From NCBI GenBank assembly GCA_964534315.1, contig CAZHOV010000170.1:1-12376 (forward strand): a DNA stretch of 12,376 nt, given 5' to 3'. The notes under the pieces were generated by a model, which searched no databases, was not told where the DNA came from, and saw only the letters and a program-made list of their open reading frames with translations. This DNA comes from CAZHOV01 sp964534315 (GTDB taxonomy: Bacteria; Bacteroidota; Bacteroidia; Chitinophagales; Saprospiraceae). Position numbers and translations under genes: made by a program. How positions within the stretch are numbered: position 1 is the stretch's first letter; each line of letters begins with the position of its first letter. Below are positions 6,885-12,376 of the stretch, piece after piece.

Positions 6885-6927
6885 AAAAAACGCAGGGGAG
6901 TGTTTGGGTTTATTGTGCTCCCTGCGT
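6885..6927 (-). terminator. Hairpin 3, intrinsic terminator on the minus strand
   Basis: ACGCAGGGGAG (6890-6900) pairs with CTCCCTGCGT (6918-6927), with one bulged G and a 17-nt loop. Read on the minus strand, the stem ends in CTGCG followed by T6 (6885-6890), a canonical terminator tail. The word GAACGAAT follows at 6936-6943, as in the two 51-nt repeats, so this may be a decayed third unit. Confidence 0.6.
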
Positions 6928-7366
6928 GCTGTTTAGAACGAATTTCATAATCATTTTTTGGGTTACCACTTAAAGCGGCCCTTTTACCTGAATCGCGAAT
7001 TATTCGAAATCCAGGAGGTGAATGTTAACCTTATTCTTTATTGGGTGTAAACTCGATGCAAGTGTGTCTCGTCTGTTTTCTTCCTCAGGGTCTTCATCTT
7101 GTAAGGGGGGAGATGAAGAAAAAAAAGGGAAGGAATTGCTAATAGTTTTCTTAGCCCGAATGGTTGTGAGAAAATTTTAGAAAAAACTTAAACATTTTTA
7201 AGTTTGAATTTTCCTACTAGCTTTTCCTCCCTTCAATCCCAGAGTGCCTATAATTCTTTGTTTGTATCTTGGTTTTTTGAAGCTGTTGGTTTTGTGTGAT
7301 TGCTTTTACTGCCCGTTTGGCTTTTCGTTTTCTTTTGTGTCGGAGTCTTTCCGATTGATTACATTA

Positions 7367-7394
7367 CAAATATGAATGTTTTTTTAGGGCGCAA
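7367..7394 (-). promoter_or_regulatory. Candidate minus-strand promoter inside the gene-free region
   Basis: On the minus strand TTG (7392-7394) stands 17 nt before CATATTTG (7367-7374). This is close to the Bacteroidota consensus TTG-N17-23-TAnnTTTG, with C for T at the first base of the -7 box. The same TTCATATTTG word occurs in both 51-nt repeats. A transcript from here would run leftward through the region toward hairpin 3, which ends in a T-run on that strand. Confidence 0.35.
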
Positions 7395-7432
7395 CAACCA
7401 AAAAAAAGTCGTTTTTTATAATTCTAAAAGCT

Positions 7433-7440
7433 TATATTTG
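7433..7440 (+). promoter_or_regulatory. -7 promoter box for the 7493 gene
   Basis: TATATTTG matches the Bacteroidota -7 consensus TAnnTTTG exactly and ends 52 nt before the start codon, giving a leader of roughly 45 nt. No TTG is seen at the -33 distance; the stretch there is GTCGTTTTTT. Confidence 0.55.
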
Positions 7441-7492
7441 TAGGGTAAGTATTGATTTACAAATAGTTAATATTTTATTTTTATAGATTTCT

Positions 7493-9010
7493 ATGGCTTC
7501 TTTTGGTGATTTATTTCTTTTAATAAAATCCTTGTCTAAGTCTGAAAAGCGGTATTTCAGGCTAAATTCCTTTTCTCAGAGCGGCAATCCGAAATACGTT
7601 CAGCTGTTTGATCTATTGGGCGATATGGAGGAATTAGACAAATCCGGGATATCAGTTTTGTATGAGGAAGGAACAAATCAGCAACAAGTGTCTGCAACAA
7701 AGAATTATTTATACGATCTGATCCTCGAGTCGCTCCGGTCTTTTCACGAAAAAAAATCTATCGACTACGAGTTGAATAATCTGTATACCAATGCATTGGT
7801 GTTGGAAAAGAGGGGGCTATACGGGCAGGCGCTGAAACTCCTGAAGCGAGCAAAAAAAATGGCTCAGAAGCATGAAAAGCACTCCATGCTGGTAGAGATC
7901 ATCCGCAGGCAACTTTTTTTGGAAGAGCACGACTCTAAGAATAAGAATATAAGAAAGGACCTGGAGCGGCTCCACGATGAGTTGGATGCGGTTCTGGATA
8001 AAATTTATGACGAATACCGGGTTTTCAACCTCACGCACAAAATTTTTACCTTCCGCATGCAAAAGTCAAAGGTGGAAAACGAAGAGGAGAAGGCTTATAT
8101 GGAGTCGATCCTCTCTCATCCGCTAATGGAAGAAGCTGCACCGCCCGATTCTTTTGTCGGAAAATTGTATTATTACCACGGGCATGGACTGGCCAAATTG
8201 ATGTTATTCCGCGATTTTAAAAAAGCCAATTATTACTATGAGTTGGCCCTTAAAACGTGGGATGAATACCCGGAGATTAAGAGTGAAAATCCCAAATTAT
8301 ACAAAAATTATATCTCCAATTTTCTAAATACCTGCCATATCAACAAACGCTATGACCGGTTCCCTAAGCTGCTGAACGTTCTTGAATCCCTCCCCGCAAA
8401 ATCAATAGACCAAAAAGCTAAAGATTTTGTATTGATCTCTTCCCTAAAGCTTCTATACTATCTAAACACTTCCAAATACAAACAAGCAGAATCCCTGGCT
8501 CCAGAGATCCTGGACGGCTTAAATAAATTTGAAAATAATATTGAAGACAGCATTAAGATCACCTTCCTCTATAACATTACCCTCCTCTTTTTTGCTTTGG
8601 AAGATCATGACCAGGCCCTCGATTGGGTTAACCGCATCCTCAATAGTACGGCCGCAGAATCACGACAGGATATTCAGCTAATTGCACGTATCCTCAATCT
8701 GGTCTTTCACTATGAGTTGGGCAATGACACCATTCTGGAGTATCTCTATAACTCTACCTACAGAGGACTAAAGAAAGTTGAAAAGCTGGACGCCTTTGAA
8801 AAAATAGTCCTTCAAAACTTGAAAAAGATCCAAAACCTACCTCCCGGCAAACCCCTCACTGACGGATTCATACATTTTCAAAGCGGCCTGGAAAAGCTAG
8901 TCCAACAATATCCCGGTAAGAAACCTATCGGTATGGAGGAAATGCTCATCTGGGTAGACAGTAAAGTGTCTAAACGATCCTTTATTGAGGTGATGGAAGC
9001 GAGGAAGTAG
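7493..9010 (+). CDS. Helical-repeat (TPR-like) protein of unknown function, distant paralogue of the 1297-2700 product
   Basis: This 505-residue soluble protein lacks a signal peptide and membrane segments and is predicted almost entirely helical, rich in Lys, Glu, Leu and Tyr. The N-terminal segment LSKSEKRYF (14-22) followed by a helix with YVQLFDLLGDM (35-45) parallels LSKVERNRF and LIQLFRAF in the 1297-2700 protein. A TPR-like unit follows at 104-128 (LEKRGLYGQALKLLKRAKK) at nearly the same distance from the N-terminus. Further helix pairs run to about residue 440. No enzyme motif is visible; a protein-interaction role is likely from the fold alone. The start at 7493 is supported by the -7 box at 7433 and by conservation beginning within 15 residues. 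The gene ends 37 nt from the stop of the convergent nitroreductase gene, with an 8-mer repeat between them. Confidence 0.87.
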   Translation: MASFGDLFLLIKSLSKSEKRYFRLNSFSQSGNPKYVQLFDLLGDMEELDKSGISVLYEEGTNQQQVSATKNYLYDLILESLRSFHEKKSIDYELNNLYTNALVLEKRGLYGQALKLLKRAKKMAQKHEKHSMLVEIIRRQLFLEEHDSKNKNIRKDLERLHDELDAVLDKIYDEYRVFNLTHKIFTFRMQKSKVENEEEKAYMESILSHPLMEEAAPPDSFVGKLYYYHGHGLAKLMLFRDFKKANYYYELALKTWDEYPEIKSENPKLYKNYISNFLNTCHINKRYDRFPKLLNVLESLPAKSIDQKAKDFVLISSLKLLYYLNTSKYKQAESLAPEILDGLNKFENNIEDSIKITFLYNITLLFFALEDHDQALDWVNRILNSTAAESRQDIQLIARILNLVFHYELGNDTILEYLYNSTYRGLKKVEKLDAFEKIVLQNLKKIQNLPPGKPLTDGFIHFQSGLEKLVQQYPGKKPIGMEEMLIWVDSKVSKRSFIEVMEARK

Positions 9011-9014
9011 AGGG

Positions 9015-9046
9015 CCAGAGGACCAGAGGACTGGAAGACCAGATAC
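9015..9046. repeat. 8-nt tandem repeat in the convergent junction
   Basis: Four octamers lie head to tail: CCAGAGGA, CCAGAGGA, CTGGAAGA, CCAGATAC. Two are identical and the others differ mostly by transitions. They fill almost the entire gap between the stop codons at 9010 and 9048. No strong hairpin is present, so this is not an obvious terminator. Confidence 0.7.
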
Positions 9047-9047
9047 G

Positions 9048-9623
9048 TTACTCATACCACGTCACTTTATCTTCAATGGGGTTGCGTTTGCTTTGGGGCC
9101 AGTCGATAGCGGGGTAGCCCATGTAGAAAAAGCCGATACAGCGTTCGCCTTCATTTAATTTCATGATTTTGTGGGCATCTTTAATGGCGCCGGTAGTGCT
9201 CCAATACGCTCCGATACCATGTGCAGAAGCAGTTAACCACATATTCTGAACAGCGCAGGCAACGGCTGCCAATTCCTCCCACTCGGGAACGCGTTCATCC
9301 GGATCGCGTTGGAGGCAAATGGCAATGATACAAGCCGCGCGAAGTGGATTTTTGGTCTTTTTCTTGTATTTCATTTCCGAGAATTTCTCCTCCGGAGTAT
9401 TGGATTTATAAAATTCTCCCATGAATGTACTTACCCGCTCCAGAGCCTTCCCGGTAAATACCTTAAAACGCCAGGGCTCCGTGTGTTTATGATTGGGGGC
9501 CCAGTTGGCATTTTCAAGGATCTCTTCGATGATGGCTTTATCGATTGGTTGGTCTGAATAGGTCTTTGGAAATATGGATCGCCTGTTGCGGATGATGTTC
9601 GAAATGGAGTTCTTTTTATTCAT
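9048..9623 (-). CDS. Nitroreductase family protein (YdjA-like), FMN-dependent
   Basis: This 191-residue cytoplasmic protein belongs to the flavin nitroreductase fold, which reduces nitro compounds, quinones or similar substrates with NAD(P)H and usually acts as a homodimer. RNRRS (12-16) and APNHKHTEPWRF (42-53) are the FMN phosphate- and ring-contact segments; the second closely resembles the APDHK...QPWRF segment of E. coli YdjA. VPEWEELAAVACAVQNMWLT (112-131) and HGIGAYWSTTGA (135-146) match the helix and flavin-contact loop of the same subgroup, and GFFYMGYP (164-171) is the last core strand. Length is usual for YdjA-like proteins. The physiological substrate cannot be told. The start at 9623 places RNRRS at the expected distance. 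It is convergent with 7493-9010 and divergent from the amidohydrolase gene; no clear promoter box is seen upstream. Confidence 0.93.
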   Translation of the reverse strand: MNKKNSISNIIRNRRSIFPKTYSDQPIDKAIIEEILENANWAPNHKHTEPWRFKVFTGKALERVSTFMGEFYKSNTPEEKFSEMKYKKKTKNPLRAACIIAICLQRDPDERVPEWEELAAVACAVQNMWLTASAHGIGAYWSTTGAIKDAHKIMKLNEGERCIGFFYMGYPAIDWPQSKRNPIEDKVTWYE

Positions 9624-9717
9624 TTTTTTCCAATTTATAGTGGTCCTAAAAAGGTAACATATGCTTTCCTGTTTTGCGACTTTCTTATCATTGTTAAAAT
9701 ATTAATACAGTATTCTA

Positions 9718-9725
9718 TATATTTG
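9718..9725 (+). promoter_or_regulatory. -7 promoter box for the amidohydrolase gene
   Basis: TATATTTG matches TAnnTTTG exactly, with TTG at 9691-9693, a spacer of 24 nt that is slightly longer than the usual 17-23. A start near 9732 would leave a leader of about 56 nt before the ATG at 9788. Confidence 0.55.
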
Positions 9726-9787
9726 TTCGGTTTAGGATCAGGTATCCCCTGAGATTGTATTTCTGCAATTGAAATTTAATAGTTTTT

Positions 9788-12376
9788 ATGAAAAGGATAT
9801 CATTAGGATTTTTTTTTGTTTTGTATGTTTTTGCTACCCTGACCGGACAGGAGACCTTTCCCCAAAACGGCGTGTATGACCAACGTGACGGGCTTTTTGC
9901 GTTTACCAAAGCCACCATACATACTGCTCCGGGCAAAGTTATTAAAAATGCGACATTATTGATTAAAGACGGAAAGATCATTGATGTCGGGCAGCGGGTA
10001 TTGATACCGAAGGAAGCCGTGGAGATCCGATGTAAGGACAAACATATTTATGCTTCCTTCATTGACTTGTATGCTGATTATGGAATGCCAGAACCCAAAG
10101 CCGCCGGCAAACGACCGCGTCTTCAACCACAAATGTTGTCTAACAGAGACGGAGCATACAGCTGGAATGAAGCGTTGAAGCCCGAATTCAGCGCTGCGGA
10201 GCACTTTTCCTACAATAATAAAGCCGCTGAAGACTATCGCCAGCATGGCTATGGGGCGGTATTGGTTCATCAAATGGATGGTATTTCACGCGGGACTTCC
10301 ACCTTTGTAACTGTTGGTGAAGATCAGGAACATGAACTAATTCTGAAAGATAAAATCGCTCACCACCTTTCTTTCCGCAAAGGCGTTTCTACTCAAAACT
10401 ATCCCAGCTCGCTGATGGGCGGAATTGCCCTCCTCCGGCAGACCTACTACGATGCCGATTGGTACGCTAAAGGGGGAAAGGAGGAAGAAAAAAACCTCTC
10501 TCTCGAAGTTTGGAATGAGGTCAAAAGCTTACCTCATATTTTTGAAGTAGGCAATTGGATGGAGATTTTGCGTGCTTCAAAAATTGCTGAAGAATTTGAT
10601 CTGAATATGATCTATCGCGGTAATGGAGATGAGTATAAAAGATTAGCAGCTATCGTCGCCCTTAATGCACCCATTATCCTACCCCTGGATTTTCCGGATG
10701 CGTTCGATGTAGAAAACCCCTACGACGCCCAGCTCGTTTCATTGGAAGATATGAAGCACTGGGAGCTGGCCCCTGCCAATCCTTCCCGATTGATCAATGC
10801 CGGTGTGCAAGTAGCTTTTACCAATCACGGGCTAAAGAAAAAGTCAACGCTGATCAGCAATATCCGCAAAGCCATGGAGTATGGATTGACCCAAGAGCAG
10901 GCCCTTCGGGCGCTAACGGTTACTCCCGCGAAGATTGCAGGAGTGGACGATCGGGTAGGTACCCTTGAGAAAGGAAAACTGGCGAATTTTATCATCACTT
11001 CTAAGCCCGTATTTGAAAAGGGAACTTCCATCCATCAAAACTGGGTACAAGGAAAACCCTACCTCTTCAAACCGTTAGAGGAATATGAATTGAAAGGGAT
11101 GTACACCTTTATGGTTGGGGATTCTACTTATGAATTAAAAGTAGAGAGTACAAAGAAAATGGAAATTGTTGTGAATGATTCAACTGCCATTCAAGTGAAA
11201 AGTAAGGTACAAGGCAATATGATTAACCTGGCTTTTGAACCCCAGAATGAAACCGGCCGGATCCGGCTCACCGGGGTTGTTGAAACTAAAGAAAAATGGT
11301 CGGGAAACGGGGAGGACATAACCGGACAGTGGTTGAAGTGGCGCGCTACCCGTTCAGGAGATATTCCGAAAGAACCAGAAGAGGAAGAAGGGGCGGAGAA
11401 AGAAGAAGAACAAAAGGAAAAGGAACAGGAAAAGCCTAAACTAGGTAAGGTATATTATCCTTTTATGGCCTATGGCTATGCAGAGCGCCCGAAAGATGAT
11501 GATTACCTCATCAAAAATGCGACGGTCTGGACTAACGAGGCAGAAGGCAAACTGGAAAATACAGATGTTTTGGTGCGCGATGGCATTATCCGCGTGATCG
11601 GCAAAGACCTGACCTTGCTAGAAGGAGGAACGGAGATTGACGGCACCGGGATGCATCTCACCGCCGGAATCATTGATGAACACTCCCATATCGCAATAAG
11701 CAGAGGGGTAAATGAAGGCACGCAGGCGAGTTCGGCAGAGGTGCGTATTGGCGATGTGATCAACTCGGAAAATATCAATATTTACCGGCAACTGGCGGGA
11801 GGGGTAACGACNNNNNNNNNNAATCCCATCGGTGGGCAGTCGGCGATCATTAAAATGCGTTGGGGCGCTTTGCCCGAAGAGATGAAGTTTAAAGAAGCTC
11901 CTGGGTTTATAAAATTTGCTTTAGGAGAGAATGTCAAACAATCGAATTGGGGATCTGAAAACCGAATTCGTTTTCCACAAACCCGTATGGGCGTGGAGCA
12001 GGTTTATGTAGACCACTTCACGCGAGCGGTGGAATATGGTAAAAGGAAAGCGTCGGGCGAGCTAGTACGCCGAGATCTCGACCTGGAGGCCCTTTTGGAG
12101 ATCGTCAATAAAGAGCGCTTTATTACCTGCCATTCTTATCAGCAGGGAGAGATCAATATGTTGATGAAGGTAGCGGAACAGTTTGGATTTAAAGTAAACA
12201 CGTTTACACATATCCTGGAAGGGTATAAAGTAGCGGATAAAATGGCAAAGCACGGCGCCGGCGGTTCCAGCTTTTCAGATTGGTGGGCTTATAAATACGA
12301 GGTGATTGACGCCATTCCTTACAACGGTGCGATCATGCACAATCAGGGAGTTGTGACAGCTTTTAATTCAGATGAC
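9788..12376 (+). CDS. Exported double-amidohydrolase family protein, partial (3' end beyond window)
   Basis: An open frame of 863 codons runs to the window edge, across ten Ns that keep the frame. A signal peptide (MKRISLGFFFVLYVFATLTG, 1-20) sends it to the periplasm or envelope. There are two amidohydrolase-like halves. The first (about 30-420) has the small beta-sandwich start KATIHTAPGKVIKNA and the typical closing helix LTQEQALRALTVTPAKIAG (367-385), but the metal motif HxH is replaced by Y95-A-D97. A beta domain (430-525) and an acidic Glu/Lys linker (526-554) follow. The second half has GIIDEHSH with H632 and H634, then H782 (CHSYQQ), H808 (THILEG) and the Asp of NSDD at 862, the expected metal ligands. 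It is probably a zinc- or iron-dependent hydrolase of the imidazolonepropionase-like group; the substrate is unknown. It has its own promoter box at 9718. Confidence 0.9.
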   Translation, partial: MKRISLGFFFVLYVFATLTGQETFPQNGVYDQRDGLFAFTKATIHTAPGKVIKNATLLIKDGKIIDVGQRVLIPKEAVEIRCKDKHIYASFIDLYADYGMPEPKAAGKRPRLQPQMLSNRDGAYSWNEALKPEFSAAEHFSYNNKAAEDYRQHGYGAVLVHQMDGISRGTSTFVTVGEDQEHELILKDKIAHHLSFRKGVSTQNYPSSLMGGIALLRQTYYDADWYAKGGKEEEKNLSLEVWNEVKSLPHIFEVGNWMEILRASKIAEEFDLNMIYRGNGDEYKRLAAIVALNAPIILPLDFPDAFDVENPYDAQLVSLEDMKHWELAPANPSRLINAGVQVAFTNHGLKKKSTLISNIRKAMEYGLTQEQALRALTVTPAKIAGVDDRVGTLEKGKLANFIITSKPVFEKGTSIHQNWVQGKPYLFKPLEEYELKGMYTFMVGDSTYELKVESTKKMEIVVNDSTAIQVKSKVQGNMINLAFEPQNETGRIRLTGVVETKEKWSGNGEDITGQWLKWRATRSGDIPKEPEEEEGAEKEEEQKEKEQEKPKLGKVYYPFMAYGYAERPKDDDYLIKNATVWTNEAEGKLENTDVLVRDGIIRVIGKDLTLLEGGTEIDGTGMHLTAGIIDEHSHIAISRGVNEGTQASSAEVRIGDVINSENINIYRQLAGGVTXXXXNPIGGQSAIIKMRWGALPEEMKFKEAPGFIKFALGENVKQSNWGSENRIRFPQTRMGVEQVYVDHFTRAVEYGKRKASGELVRRDLDLEALLEIVNKERFITCHSYQQGEINMLMKVAEQFGFKVNTFTHILEGYKVADKMAKHGAGGSSFSDWWAYKYEVIDAIPYNGAIMHNQGVVTAFNSDD
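11812..11821. other. Assembly gap (10 Ns)
   Basis: Ten undetermined bases lie inside the amidohydrolase gene, between LAGGVTT and NPIGGQSA. The reading frame is open and in register on both sides. In family members as I remember them, several more residues, often including HGSA, sit between these motifs, so the real gap is probably longer than ten bases. Confidence 0.95.

Larger units (their letters stand above)
6332..7492. other. 1.16-kb gene-free region with structured tandem repeats
   Basis: No convincing protein gene is seen on either strand between the divergent starts at 6331 and 7493. The left half (6479-6943) holds two tandem copies of a unit of about 200 nt, each with a hairpin and a 51-nt identical core, plus a probable decayed third. 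The right half (7000-7430) has isolated hairpins (7091-7119 with a 9-bp stem TCTTCATCT/AGATGAAGA; 7184-7205 with an 8-bp AT stem), a candidate minus-strand promoter at 7367-7394 and the promoter of the 7493 gene. The stretch 7206-7360 shows nothing I can name. Reported in parts below. Confidence 0.7.

Noticed and set aside
7064..7071. Match of GTGTCTCGT near 7064 to the hairpin at 1028-1060
   Set aside because: Only about nine bases agree and no stem is formed there; chance similarity.
6332..7492. Replication origin
   Set aside because: No DnaA-box cluster, no dnaA/dnaN neighbours and no AT-rich unwinding block of the usual kind were seen.
9715..10273. Minus-strand frames (9715-10041, 9956-10273) opposite the amidohydrolase gene
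   Set aside because: They overlap each other and lie antisense to a strongly supported coding frame with a signal peptide and family motifs.
11812..11821. Frameshift or pseudogene at the N gap
   Set aside because: The frame is open and in register on both sides and conserved motifs resume directly after it, so the gap is an assembly matter.
10825..12253. Minus-strand frames in the second half of the amidohydrolase gene
   Set aside because: All are antisense to the continuous 863-codon frame and show no recognisable protein features.

Overview
The window looks like a chromosomal segment of a Bacteroidota bacterium, most likely of the Saprospiraceae/Saprospiria type. The grounds are a 983-residue secreted protein with a type IX secretion (T9SS) C-terminal sorting domain, perfect copies of the Bacteroidota -7 promoter box TAnnTTTG upstream of + strand genes (7433, 9718), A/T-rich leaders without clear Shine-Dalgarno sequences, and a large secreted double-amidohydrolase of a kind common in this phylum. 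The lineage is inferred; no rRNA or tRNA gene is present to confirm it. The window contains one assembly gap of ten Ns (11812-11821).

Layout from left to right. 104-1015 (+) is an SDR-type NAD(P)-binding protein of the TIGR01777/YfcH family, followed by a terminator hairpin and a composite repeat island (1132-1309). 1297-2700 (-) is a helical-repeat protein of unknown function. 2840-5791 (+), divergent from it, is the T9SS cargo protein. A 39-nt palindrome separates it from 5843-6331 (-), an unrecognised 162-residue protein. 6332-7492 is a 1.16-kb gene-free region holding two tandem copies of a structured repeat unit plus a probable decayed third. 7493-9010 (+) is a second helical-repeat protein that shares an N-terminal signature with the 1297-2700 product. 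9048-9623 (-) is a YdjA-like nitroreductase, convergent with it. 9788 to the window end (+) is an exported amidohydrolase-family protein with a degenerate first half and a metal-site-bearing second half, cut by the window edge.

The genes do not form an operon: they alternate in strand almost one by one, and nothing suggests a shared pathway. The most interesting parts lie between genes. Three convergent or 3' junctions carry short-period repeats (7-mers, 8-mers, 9-mers) of different sequence. The 6332-7492 region has a perfectly repeated 51-nt core placed beside hairpins whose stems differ completely but still pair and keep the loop word CTCCCAC. This suggests a conserved RNA or a small mobile/structured repeat family. 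Its function is unknown.
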